A DNA stretch of 36,456 bases, from the NCBI GenBank assembly GCA_023250205.1, contig JAHFBE010000022.1, forward strand, positions 1 to 36,456, written 5' to 3'. The position numbers and the translations under genes are program-made. Every line of letters starts with the position of its first letter. The stretch's first letter is position 1. Source of the DNA: Candidatus Melainabacteria bacterium. GTDB taxonomy: Bacteria > Cyanobacteriota > Vampirovibrionia > 2-02-FULL-35-15. The notes under the pieces were generated by a model. The model did not search any database, was not told the DNA's origin, and was given only the letters and a program-made list of their open reading frames with translations. This document shows, one piece after another, positions 24,548 to 33,068 of the stretch.

Positions 24548-24577
24548 ATTGTATCAATAAGAGCATAGTGCTAGAAT
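24548..24577. promoter_or_regulatory. Overlapping divergent promoters, hemE (-) and leader ORF (+)
   Basis: Minus strand: TGATACAAT with its -10 at 24553-24548, 7 nt from the hemE ATG. Plus strand: TTGTAT (24549-24554), 17-bp spacer, TAGAAT (24572-24577), start expected near 24584. The two overlap, so activity of one could limit the other. Confidence 0.5.
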
Positions 24578-24589
24578 ATACCCAATAGT

Positions 24590-24599
24590 GTGTTAACAC
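24590..24599. promoter_or_regulatory. Short palindrome GTGTTAACAC
   Basis: A perfect 10-bp palindrome just downstream of the expected plus-strand start, between hemE and the leader ORF. The position suits an operator or an mRNA 5' element. The shortness makes chance possible. Confidence 0.3.
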
Positions 24600-24623
24600 G
24601 ATAATTACAAGGAAGAAAAGCTT

Positions 24624-24686
24624 ATGGTAGGTGTTATTACTCAAGAACTAAGTGTTTTTTCAGAGTTAAGTAGAGGATACCAGTAA
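24624..24686 (+). CDS. Possible 20-residue leader peptide
   Basis: AAGGAAG lies 8 nt before ATG 24624. The frame reads MVGVITQELSVFSELSRGYQ then TAA, 54 bp before the receiver-like gene. Placement behind a good promoter and ribosome binding site suggests a leader peptide or a small regulator. No attenuator-type codon run is seen. Too short for a firm call. Confidence 0.4.
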   Translation: MVGVITQELSVFSELSRGYQ

Positions 24687-24740
24687 TAAACTTTTTAAAG
24701 CAAATTATTTAGAAGACTTATATTTCAGGAGAGCATATTA

Positions 24741-25199
24741 ATGGAAGCAAATAAAACTGTGTCAGCTACGGTAGTACCAGCAGTTAATTTAGATGGAGTT
24801 CAGTCTCCCTCTTCATCTATCCTGATTTTGGTTCCAATAAGTCAGGAATCTACCAGTAACAATGCAAAAATGTGGATTACTACTAGATGCAGAGACAGAA
24901 AGACTAATATTCCTGAAATAAAAACATTTTTTGCTCTTGATAGAGCTATTAATGCTTTAACTAAGGGATCATTTAGTCTTGTAATTATAAGTTTAAGCCC
25001 TTCAGATGATGGTAGAAATAGAGATGTTTTAACTTTTTTAAAAGAACATTCAACTGGATACTCCAATACTCACTTTATAGTATTTGGAAATGAAAGAACA
25101 TTAGATGGAAGTACTAATACTTCAAATGTCACCTTTTCTTTAAGTGATCATTTTGGTAAAACACTTGGGAGTGTTTGGAATAAATTAGCTCTTACTTAG
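24741..25199 (+). CDS. Degenerate receiver-like protein, 152 residues
   Basis: AGGAG precedes ATG 24741. After a Ser/Val-rich N-terminus the protein shows ILILVPIS, then SLVIISLSPSDDGRNRDVLTFLKEHS, which mirrors the receiver-domain strand 3 and following loop but lacks the phosphoacceptor Asp at the strand end, and HFIVFGNE like strand 4. A pseudo-receiver or an unrelated Rossmann-type fold are both possible. It lies near two HD-GYP genes. The end overlaps the convergent FMN reductase by 8 bp. Confidence 0.65.
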   Translation: MEANKTVSATVVPAVNLDGVQSPSSSILILVPISQESTSNNAKMWITTRCRDRKTNIPEIKTFFALDRAINALTKGSFSLVIISLSPSDDGRNRDVLTFLKEHSTGYSNTHFIVFGNERTLDGSTNTSNVTFSLSDHFGKTLGSVWNKLALT

Positions 25200-25710
25200 C
25201 AATATGAAGAAGCCTTTCTAACATATGCTTTGCTTTATCTATTACTTTTGGATTTGATATTTTCCCGTCTTTGAAATCGACTCCATGTGCATAAACAGTT
25301 GGTTGTACTGATAAGACATGAACTTCATAAGATAATATTTTCATCAGATCAGCAGATGCTAAATAAGACATCATTCCACCTGCATTACAGACGATTCCTG
25401 TAGGTTTACCCTCCATAGAGGCACAAGTAATATCAATAAAGTTTTTTAATGGACCAGAAACTGAATAACAATACACTGGCATTCCTATAACGTAACCGCT
25501 GGCAGATTCCAGCTGTTTATAGGCTTGCTGAAGATCACTGCTGTATTTTGTTAAATCACGTCCATCACAGAACTCCATATTGATTTTTCTTAAATCAATA
25601 ATTTCAAAAGCAATATTCTTTTCTTGTAGAATATTGCCTACCTCATCCAAAATTATTGCTGTTTTTGAATTTGGATTTAAGCTTCCTTGAATTAATACTA
25701 TTTTTGACAT
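25192..25710 (-). CDS. NADPH-dependent FMN reductase family protein
   Basis: A flavodoxin-like quinone/FMN reductase of 172 residues. IQGSLNPNSKT at 7-17 is the phosphate-binding loop, GMPVYCYSVSGPLKNFID at 76-93 and CNAGGMMSY at about 108-116 contact FMN. Members reduce FMN, quinones, azo dyes or chromate; the substrate cannot be inferred. A perfect TATAAT ends 7 nt before the ATG with no Shine-Dalgarno. It lies 28 bp after glmS on the same strand. Confidence 0.9.
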   Translation of the reverse strand: MSKIVLIQGSLNPNSKTAIILDEVGNILQEKNIAFEIIDLRKINMEFCDGRDLTKYSSDLQQAYKQLESASGYVIGMPVYCYSVSGPLKNFIDITCASMEGKPTGIVCNAGGMMSYLASADLMKILSYEVHVLSVQPTVYAHGVDFKDGKISNPKVIDKAKHMLERLLHIAK

Positions 25711-25717
25711 GAAGTTA

Positions 25718-25723
25718 ATTATA
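25718..25723 (-). promoter_or_regulatory. Candidate -10 box for the FMN reductase gene
   Basis: TATAAT on the minus strand, with exactly seven bases to the ATG at 25710. This gives the gene its own promoter within the glmS-reductase gap and predicts a leaderless transcript. The -35 is weak. Confidence 0.45.
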
Positions 25724-25738
25724 TAGTGTTTTTGCTAG

Positions 25739-27589
25739 TTACTCTACGGTTACTGATTTTGCCAAATTTCTTGGTTGGTCTACGTCACGCCCAAGGTGTT
25801 CTGCTATGTAATAAGATAAAAACTGTAATGGAATTACGGTTAGAAAAGGACTGACAATTTCTGCAATTTGTGGAATATGCAAGACAGTGTTAAAAATACT
25901 GTCAGCTTTTTTATCACCATCTACTGCTACTGCAATCATTGGTGCTGAGCGACTCTTTGCTTCAAGACTGTTTTGAATAACACGGTCATAATTTTCTCCA
26001 GGTATGCAGATAGATACTACTGGAACATTTGGATCTAGTACAGCTATTGGTCCATGTTTCATTTCTCCTGATGCATAACCGCTTGCATGTATATAACTTA
26101 ATTCTTTCAATTTCAATGCGGCTTCAAGGGCAATTGGATAGCCTATCCCACGACCAATGAATACAAAATCTGGTTTGTCAGCATATTGTACTATTTGCTC
26201 TTGATATGATTCTGCTCTGAGTAATGTTTGGTCAATAAGTTGAGGTAATTCTCTTAAAGCTTGTTTTAAATTTGTTAAAGTAGTTTTGTTAGCTTGATTA
26301 GTAGACTCAGCAATGTATATAGCCAGTAAATATAAAGAAAGTAACTGAGCCATAAAAGTTTTTGTGGCAGCTACACTTACTTCAACACCAGCTTTACTCA
26401 GAATTAAATGATCTTTTGCAAGGTTTGCAATCTCTGAATCTGCTCTATTTGTAACACCCAGTAATTTTGCCCCTTTAGACACTGCTTTTTTTACTGCAGC
26501 TAAAGTATCTGCGGTTTCCCCGGATTGACTAATTCCAATTACAAGAGATTTGTTAGTTAAAACAGCATTTGAGCTTAAATATTCACTGGCAAATTGTACT
26601 TCTGTAGGAATTGAAGTTAAGGTTTCTAATACATGCTTTGCAACCAAACCAGCATGGTAAGCAGTTCCACAAGCAAGTATTAAAATCCTATCAAGGTTTT
26701 TTAAAAATGACGGATCAAGTTTTAAATAATTAAACTGAATTGGATCTTTAGAATTAGGTAGAAAATCTTTTAGCAGGTTTGAAACTACTTCTGCTTGTTC
26801 ATTTATTTCTTTTGCTAAGTAGTGCTTAAATCCTTTTTTGTCCAAAATATCCTTTGTTTTTGCTACTATCTGGGACTCTTTTTTGATTTTTTCTTCTTGT
26901 AGGTTGTATAGCTCAACACCATTTTTTGAAATAATAGTAATTTCATTGTCTTTTAATCTGATAACTTTATCTACGAATTGAGATAAAGTTGTAGAATCAC
27001 TTGCTATGTAGTTTTCACCAATCCCAATTCCAATTACAAGAGGAGCCTCTTTTCTGACAGCGTAAATTTTATCAGGCTCGTTTTTAAATAAAACAGCAAT
27101 TGCATAGCTGCCATCAAGCTCAGTAATCGTTTTTGAAATGGCTTTAAGTACAGATCTCGAATCTTTCATATTCTGACTTATTAATTGAACAATTACTTCA
27201 GTATCAGTTTGAGTTTTAAATTTAATTCCAAGACTTATTAATTTTTCTTTTACTTCTTGATAATTTCTTATTATTCCATTGTGAACAACAGCAATTTTTT
27301 CATCTGTATCAAAATGTGGGTGAGCATTAATATCAGAAGGTTCACCATGAGTTGCCCATCTAGTATGCCCAATACCACAATTATTACGATCGCTCTCTTT
27401 CCTTTTTTTTCCTTTTAATACTTCTTCAAGTTTTGAAATTTTGCCAATAGATTTAATAATATTTAGGTTATAACCTTCATGAATTGCTATTCCAGCTGAG
27501 TCATAGCCACGATATTCCAGGCAGTGGAGTCCCTTTAGTAGTACAGGGACTATCTCTTTATCGCCAACATATCCTATAATTCCGCACAT
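25739..27589 (-). CDS. glmS: Glucosamine-fructose-6-phosphate aminotransferase (isomerizing)
   Basis: GlmS makes glucosamine 6-phosphate from fructose 6-phosphate and glutamine, the entry to peptidoglycan and amino sugars. The 616-residue protein has Cys2 (MCGIIGYVG) as glutaminase nucleophile, GLHCLEYRGYDSAGIA, HTRWATHGEPS, two SIS domains (ILACGTAYHAG; GISQSGETADTLAA) and the normal end KSVTVE. TAGGAG lies about 11 nt before ATG, and a TATAAT (minus) at 27628-27623 marks the promoter. The leader is too short for a glmS ribozyme. Confidence 0.98.
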   Translation of the reverse strand: MCGIIGYVGDKEIVPVLLKGLHCLEYRGYDSAGIAIHEGYNLNIIKSIGKISKLEEVLKGKKRKESDRNNCGIGHTRWATHGEPSDINAHPHFDTDEKIAVVHNGIIRNYQEVKEKLISLGIKFKTQTDTEVIVQLISQNMKDSRSVLKAISKTITELDGSYAIAVLFKNEPDKIYAVRKEAPLVIGIGIGENYIASDSTTLSQFVDKVIRLKDNEITIISKNGVELYNLQEEKIKKESQIVAKTKDILDKKGFKHYLAKEINEQAEVVSNLLKDFLPNSKDPIQFNYLKLDPSFLKNLDRILILACGTAYHAGLVAKHVLETLTSIPTEVQFASEYLSSNAVLTNKSLVIGISQSGETADTLAAVKKAVSKGAKLLGVTNRADSEIANLAKDHLILSKAGVEVSVAATKTFMAQLLSLYLLAIYIAESTNQANKTTLTNLKQALRELPQLIDQTLLRAESYQEQIVQYADKPDFVFIGRGIGYPIALEAALKLKELSYIHASGYASGEMKHGPIAVLDPNVPVVSICIPGENYDRVIQNSLEAKSRSAPMIAVAVDGDKKADSIFNTVLHIPQIAEIVSPFLTVIPLQFLSYYIAEHLGRDVDQPRNLAKSVTVE

Positions 27590-27736
27590 TTAAAGCATTT
27601 CTCCTAGTTACAACGTTAAAAGATTATAACTCATTTGAATTAAAAGATTAAATTCTTATTAGGCTTTACAGTTTCTGGGTTTAATCTGGTAACATAAAAA
27701 AATTAGTTTAATCTTGTTATTAAAGAAAACCATAAT

Positions 27737-28459
27737 ATGAGTGAAATAAAAATAGCTACTTGTAGTTTGATGCAGGGTAGTAATGCACAAAGTAGACAAA
27801 TTCAAGGTTCACACGCAAAACCTTTTACTTTGGGTAAAGTAAATGATGGAAATGAAATTGTTCACTGCCTGGCGCTATTAAAGGAAGCACTTCCTGAAGA
27901 TGAATACAGAAAAGTTTTAGTCTTATTTTTAAGACTTTATGCTAGAGCTAAGGAAACTGCAAAACACTCTGCAAGAGTATGTATCATTTCAAGCAACATA
28001 GGATATAGATGTAACTTAAGTTTTGAACAAAGTAGAGATTTATCTGTTTCAGCACTTTTACATGACACAGGGAAGGTAAAACTTTCAGATGAGATTTTAG
28101 TTGGAAAGACTCCATTAAGTTCTTCACAAAAAGCACAGATTAAAAAGCATCCTGAAAATGGAGCAGCTTTAATTGTGGAATCAGGATTGTTAAATGCTGA
28201 AAGTATTGTTGAAATAGTAATTGGACATCATGAAAGAATTGACGGACAAGGTTATCCAAATGGATTAGGTGGTAGTGAGATTCCTTTACTTGCAAGAATT
28301 ATATCTGTTGCAGATACTTTTGATGCCATGACTGATTCTGATAGAGGTTATAGAAAGCCTCTAGATAAAACAAGTGCACAGCAAAAGTTGTGGGAAGCTC
28401 GAATAGAACAATTGGATTGCTCTGTAGTGAAAGAGTTTTTGTCTATAGAAGATCTTTAA
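27737..28459 (+). CDS. HD-GYP domain protein
   Basis: HD-GYP proteins are c-di-GMP phosphodiesterases. In this 240-residue protein the metal and signature residues are complete: His77, HD at 109-110 with DTGK, HP at 138-139, HHERIDGQGYP at 164-174. Only about 70 residues precede the domain, with no receiver, PAS or membrane part, so it is a stand-alone domain. Activity on c-di-GMP is inferred from the intact motif. No clear Shine-Dalgarno; a second HD-domain gene follows after 180 bp. Confidence 0.93.
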   Translation: MSEIKIATCSLMQGSNAQSRQIQGSHAKPFTLGKVNDGNEIVHCLALLKEALPEDEYRKVLVLFLRLYARAKETAKHSARVCIISSNIGYRCNLSFEQSRDLSVSALLHDTGKVKLSDEILVGKTPLSSSQKAQIKKHPENGAALIVESGLLNAESIVEIVIGHHERIDGQGYPNGLGGSEIPLLARIISVADTFDAMTDSDRGYRKPLDKTSAQQKLWEARIEQLDCSVVKEFLSIEDL

Positions 28460-28639
28460 CCTTTGTATAAAACGATTTTGTTATAAACAGTTGACCGGAA
28501 GACCCCACATGATAAATTAAATACAATTAATTTTTCTGATTTAAATTAAAGTTCTTAAATTCATTCTAAAAAGAAAGAAGGGATTCAATTTACTTAGCTT
28601 AATTAAAATTTAAGGATAAAAAATCTAGTTTAAAAATAT

Positions 28640-29905
28640 ATGAAAGTAGAATTATTTTCAGGTAAGGTTCTTCCAGAACTAAAGAAAATTAAAACAGATG
28701 ATACGCAATTTCCTGATGGTGGGAAAGCAAAGGATATCTTTGCAGATATAGCCAGAGCATTAACTCCGCAAAATAAAAGCAGTTCATCAGCAATTGCTAT
28801 AAGTCATTCTTCTGCAAATCAAGCTAGGTTATTAATTGAAGAAACAAGGTTAAAAAGGACAAACCGTGTCTTGCCATTTATCTCTCCAACTGGAAGAACT
28901 TTTGTTTTAATCCCTGAAGAATTTTTTATTGATAAGTCCAAAGTTAATTTTCTTCAGATTGATGGACTTAGTAGAAATGATTTTGAAGGCATAGATCGCC
29001 TATTTAATCCAGAAACAAATATTTCAACAATTAGAATAAATCTTCCTCATCAAAAGATAGAAGCTTATGCAAGAAAAAGCAATCAATCAGATTCATATTC
29101 ATATTTACAACCAGATTATGAAGGAGTTGCAGCAAATGCTGCTTTAGAAAGATCTTTAGCTGTTTTTGCAAAAGCAGATGATGGGACGGATGAAGGTTCT
29201 AATTTTGCTAAATGGGGGATAGACCAGTTTAAAAGATTAAATGAGCATCATAAACAAACGGTTATACATTCTTATAGTGTTTATGAGTTAACTTTAGCAT
29301 TTTGTGAATTCCTGAAATTTGATAAGAACCTTTCACAACAAATTGTATATGGAGCTCTTCCGCATGATATTGGAAAACTGCATGTAGATAAGGAGCTACT
29401 TGAAAAGAAAGGTCAACTAACAAAAGATGATTGGTTGCAAATTAAAGAACATCCTTCTGAAGGATTTAAAATGGCTAAAGAGAATGGTATTGATCCAAAA
29501 ACTGTAGATCTTCCAGTAATACTTTGGCATCATAAGTCCTCTGATAAGAAATCTGGTTATCCAGAAGGTCCTCCTAAACTTACTCTGGGGACAGAAATAG
29601 TGCATGTTGTAGATGTATATAATGCATTGACTGGGTTTAGAGAATATAGGAAGTCTGTAGATCCCAGAATTGCTATGAAGTTAATATTAAGAGGAAAAGG
29701 CACAGATTTTAATTCAAAGATTGCAGATGAATTTTCTAGGTTTTTAGGGTTTGATCCAAAAGAACTTGAGAGAGAGATTGAAGTTAATAAACACATTTTA
29801 AGAGTTTTACACAATGGTTCTGGAACAACATTTCATCCCGAGATAGTAAGCCAATTAATGAGTAAGAATGAATATAGACCTAACGATTTAAAAGAAGCTG
29901 CTTAA
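28640..29905 (+). CDS. Divergent HD-GYP-type protein with N-terminal extension
   Basis: The 421-residue protein has about 190 residues of unrecognised N-terminus, with some beta-rich stretches (RTFVLIPEEFFI), then an HD domain: His210, HD at 242-243 (ALPHDIGKLHV), HP at 271-272, HH at 297-298 and GYP at 306-308. Where canonical HD-GYP has HHERxDGxGYP this has HHKSSDKKSGYP, so substrate use may differ. The C-terminal 80 residues are an extra helical region. Possible promoter TTGACC near 28491. It converges with the exported-protein gene; 7 bp separate the stops and no terminator is seen. Confidence 0.88.
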   Translation: MKVELFSGKVLPELKKIKTDDTQFPDGGKAKDIFADIARALTPQNKSSSSAIAISHSSANQARLLIEETRLKRTNRVLPFISPTGRTFVLIPEEFFIDKSKVNFLQIDGLSRNDFEGIDRLFNPETNISTIRINLPHQKIEAYARKSNQSDSYSYLQPDYEGVAANAALERSLAVFAKADDGTDEGSNFAKWGIDQFKRLNEHHKQTVIHSYSVYELTLAFCEFLKFDKNLSQQIVYGALPHDIGKLHVDKELLEKKGQLTKDDWLQIKEHPSEGFKMAKENGIDPKTVDLPVILWHHKSSDKKSGYPEGPPKLTLGTEIVHVVDVYNALTGFREYRKSVDPRIAMKLILRGKGTDFNSKIADEFSRFLGFDPKELEREIEVNKHILRVLHNGSGTTFHPEIVSQLMSKNEYRPNDLKEAA

Positions 29906-29912
29906 GTTATTT

Positions 29913-31991
29913 CTAGGTTAATCCAAGAGCTTTCTTTGCAGTTTTTATAACTTCCTGAAGTAACATTCCACCACTTAGTACTACTTGCGATAATCCACCG
30001 TTATCCTGTATAAAAGTTAAAACGTTTGTAATTGTTGGTATGCATGAAGTATCGCAACTCCCGCAAAGGGATTCAAAACAGGTAGGATCGCCATGTCCAT
30101 CCAAAACAACTTTTGTAATCTTCTCGCTTTCTGAATTGCTTACAATTTGTTTTAAAGAGACGGTTAAATTACTATTCTTTGAAAAATCTCCTTTAAGCTT
30201 TGCGTTAAATGAGCCATCATTTTTACTTGTAATAGTTACGGAATCAAAAACTGTAGTTTGACCATTTGGAACTGAATCTATTTTTATTTTTGCTCCACCT
30301 ATAGAAGCACCTTTATCACCAGTTATAGTAATAACTGAATCTGAGTTTGAAATAGTAATTTTATTTGTATCAATCGGAGTTAATGAAGAGACTATGTTTG
30401 TAAAAGTTGTAATTTGTGGTGTCCCGAGTATGGTGTCTCTTGCTGTTAGAGATGTTAAATCAGTATCAGTTGTTATTTGATTTGCTCCAGAGCCTACAGC
30501 TACAATGCCGTTAGATATTGCATTTTGAGCAAGAGCTCTTGCTGAAGATGGAGTAAAGGAAGAAAAATTTTGTGGATTTATAGTATTTGATGTACTAAAT
30601 ATTGAAAGTGCTCCTGGAGTGTTAACTATGGCACCTGAAATTGGTTCAAAAAAAGAAAGTGAAACAATACTGTCTTTTGAAACTGAAGAATTACCATTAA
30701 GAGCAAGGCTTTTAACTGTAATAATTGTTTTTGTAGTAGAGGAATCAATTCCTTGTGGATTTTGTTTAACTGGAATTACAATTGCTCCAAAAGGAGCAAC
30801 TAAATCATCAGACGAACTCATAACTATGTAAGGTGTGGAACTTAATATAAGTGAGTTATCAGAAAAAGTAATATCGGACCCAGAAGGGGCTTTTGTAAAT
30901 AAATTAGAATTAGAAGGAATTAGGAATATTTTAATTTCGCTAATTACTGAATTATCTATGGAGCTAGGATTTATTATTATTGAAGAAGACTGGCCGCCTA
31001 TTGGAATTGATTGCTTGTCTAATTCTTCTATTTGAATATTATTGGCAATTGTATTATTACTATCTGTTAAAACAGGTGTGGTATCAATAGCATTAGTTGA
31101 AATTTCTCCTTTTGTTGAGATGGCAGTTTCATAGGCATATGAAAGTTTTGCAGCTTGCGTTACAGTACCGATAGTTGTGCTACCAATGGTTTCTGTAATT
31201 GTTGGGTTATCCACTGTATTTTTTGCTACTACTGTTACAGTTAATGGGATCTCTGTATTATTTGGACAAAAAATATCCTGTGAGTCTAGTCTAATTAGAA
31301 TAGAATCAACCATATTTCCATCTGCAGCTGTAGTAATCCCTGAAATAGTGAAGCGTATTTTTGCTGGTGTGTTGCCGCTATCAACTACTAATCCATTCCC
31401 TCCGGTCAATCCATTAGCTAAGTCATTACAAGCTACAGTTATTCCTGTAGTTGAGGTACATGTGGGGAAAGAAAAGTCATTTACAGTTGATAAATCAGCG
31501 CTACTACCAAACACATCATCATCATCATCAATTACATCACAACCTTTAGGAAGACTTATTTCAAAAATATTTAAGGTGACACCACCTAATCTTGAAATCA
31601 GAGAGCTAAATGCTCCTTTATCATTTTCAGGCTCTGAAATTAAGATTCCCCTTCCTAAACTTTGAACAGTGGGATCTGCTTGTATGCTAATGCCATTTGT
31701 AGTTGTAAACAATGCTCCACCAGAAAAAAATGGAGGAGGAGGACATAATGAACCGCTTGAACTAATTTTGGATTGTACGCTTTCAGTAGTAACAGTAAAG
31801 TTTACTATGTTTAGACTTTCAGGGATTGAACTCTCTGCCATAAATAGGCAAATATTATTGTCTTTAAAAAGTTGTACTCCCTGAACTTCAAAAGCAGCAA
31901 AAGACTTTTTACATGTAGAGAGGAGTAAAATATTATTTATAAACAGTATGTAAATTAATAAATAAATTATTGGTGTTCTTATAGCTTTCAT
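29913..31991 (-). CDS. Large exported beta-rich protein, unknown
   Basis: The 692-residue product has a signal peptide (hydrophobic about 8-25, end near SFA at 30-32) and is rich in Ser, Thr, Asn and Ile with many beta-strand stretches. An acidic DDDDD run (about residue 155) and Asp-containing loops suggest calcium binding. After Ig-like or cadherin-like parts (SDSVITITGDKGASIGGAKI) comes a Cys cluster (CFESLCGSCDTSC) and a hydrophobic C-terminus (LSQVVLSGGMLLQEVI). No sortase or PEP-CTERM motif is seen. A surface or adhesin-like role is inferred only from composition. Confidence 0.75.
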   Translation of the reverse strand: MKAIRTPIIYLLIYILFINNILLLSTCKKSFAAFEVQGVQLFKDNNICLFMAESSIPESLNIVNFTVTTESVQSKISSSGSLCPPPPFFSGGALFTTTNGISIQADPTVQSLGRGILISEPENDKGAFSSLISRLGGVTLNIFEISLPKGCDVIDDDDDVFGSSADLSTVNDFSFPTCTSTTGITVACNDLANGLTGGNGLVVDSGNTPAKIRFTISGITTAADGNMVDSILIRLDSQDIFCPNNTEIPLTVTVVAKNTVDNPTITETIGSTTIGTVTQAAKLSYAYETAISTKGEISTNAIDTTPVLTDSNNTIANNIQIEELDKQSIPIGGQSSSIIINPSSIDNSVISEIKIFLIPSNSNLFTKAPSGSDITFSDNSLILSSTPYIVMSSSDDLVAPFGAIVIPVKQNPQGIDSSTTKTIITVKSLALNGNSSVSKDSIVSLSFFEPISGAIVNTPGALSIFSTSNTINPQNFSSFTPSSARALAQNAISNGIVAVGSGANQITTDTDLTSLTARDTILGTPQITTFTNIVSSLTPIDTNKITISNSDSVITITGDKGASIGGAKIKIDSVPNGQTTVFDSVTITSKNDGSFNAKLKGDFSKNSNLTVSLKQIVSNSESEKITKVVLDGHGDPTCFESLCGSCDTSCIPTITNVLTFIQDNGGLSQVVLSGGMLLQEVIKTAKKALGLT

Positions 31992-32035
31992 ATTTAATCC
32001 CCAAATCTAAGATATTCCTTTGCTAACTCAAATAT

Positions 32036-33058
32036 TTATTTAACTATCCAGGTATCGCCAGCATTTAAGATTTGTTCAAGGCTTACTTTTTTGCTTTTTT
32101 CTTTAGCTAATCTTTCTTGTTCCAATAAGCGTTCCTGATAGGTAGGTTGCTCGACTGACCTTAGTACACCAAATGCTACAGGCAGATCCGGATTTTCAAC
32201 ACCCATCTGTCCTATCACATAAGAAAGTCCACGATCTTCTGTTTTTTCATTATAAGTCAAAATTTCTCTACTATTTCCGTTTGATGAATTTATTATTTCA
32301 GGACTAAAGCCATTTAATTTAATAGCTTTATCACTATTTTTACCAAATATAAGAGGCTTACTATCTTCTATGTAAACAGAATGATCATCTTTAATATCCT
32401 TTTCTGTGAAATCTTTAAAAGCATCATCATTAAACACTAAACAATTTTGGTAGATTTCAATGAATGCAATACCCTTATGAGCAGCGGCTTTTTTAAATAT
32501 CTCTATCATGTGCTTAACATTTTTATCTAAAGTTCTTGCTACAAAAGTGGCACCGCTTGCAATAGCTATGGAAACTGGATTAACCGGATTATCAATGGAA
32601 CCGTAAGGCGTGGACTTTGTCTTTTTACCAAGTTCTGAAGTCGGTGAATATTGCCCTTTTGTTAAACCATAAATTTTATTATTGAATAAAAGAATCTTTA
32701 AATCCTGGTTTCTTCTAATGGCGTGCATTAGGTGATTTCCACCAATACTTAATCCATCTCCGTCACCAGTAATAACCCATACTGATAACTCTGGATTTAT
32801 TGATTTAACTCCTGTAGCAACAGTAAGTGCTCTTCCATGGATAGTATGAAAGCCATAACAGCTCATATAATGTGGGAATCTGCTTGAACAACCAATTCCA
32901 GAAACAAAAACAAATTTTTCCTTTGGTATTCCAAGTGTAGGCATTACAGTTTGAATTGCTGATAATATTGCATAATCTCCGCATCCGGGACACCAACGTA
33001 CATCATTTTCAGATTCAAAATCAGCTTTAGTATATTTTTGAGGTTCTGTTATTGCCAT
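32036..33058 (-). CDS. korB: 2-oxoacid:ferredoxin oxidoreductase, beta subunit
   Basis: The beta subunit binds thiamine diphosphate and one [4Fe-4S] cluster and decarboxylates a 2-oxoacid to acyl-CoA, reducing ferredoxin. The 340-residue protein has cluster ligands Cys23 and Cys26 (WCPGCGDY), Cys57 (GIGCSS) and Cys206, and the ThDP motif GDGDGLSIGGNH...LFNNKIYGLTKGQ. AGGA lies before ATG and the alpha gene ends 10 bp upstream. 2-Oxoglutarate is the likeliest substrate for this two-subunit form, but pyruvate or broader use is possible. Confidence 0.93.
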   Translation of the reverse strand: MAITEPQKYTKADFESENDVRWCPGCGDYAILSAIQTVMPTLGIPKEKFVFVSGIGCSSRFPHYMSCYGFHTIHGRALTVATGVKSINPELSVWVITGDGDGLSIGGNHLMHAIRRNQDLKILLFNNKIYGLTKGQYSPTSELGKKTKSTPYGSIDNPVNPVSIAIASGATFVARTLDKNVKHMIEIFKKAAAHKGIAFIEIYQNCLVFNDDAFKDFTEKDIKDDHSVYIEDSKPLIFGKNSDKAIKLNGFSPEIINSSNGNSREILTYNEKTEDRGLSYVIGQMGVENPDLPVAFGVLRSVEQPTYQERLLEQERLAKEKSKKVSLEQILNAGDTWIVK

Positions 33059-33068
33059 TGTTTTATTC

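Noticed and set aside
27589-27600. Two-codon ORF (ATG CTT TAA) just before glmS
   Set aside because: The upstream AGGAG is only two bases from this ATG, too close to initiate; it more likely serves the glmS ATG.
25739-27736. glmS ribozyme upstream of glmS
   Set aside because: The 147-bp gap has a promoter-like TATAAT close to the gene and no recognisable ribozyme core.
31177-31665. 162-codon plus-strand frame opposite the exported protein
   Set aside because: Antisense reading of Ser/Thr/Val-rich codons; the minus frame has a signal peptide and is far longer.
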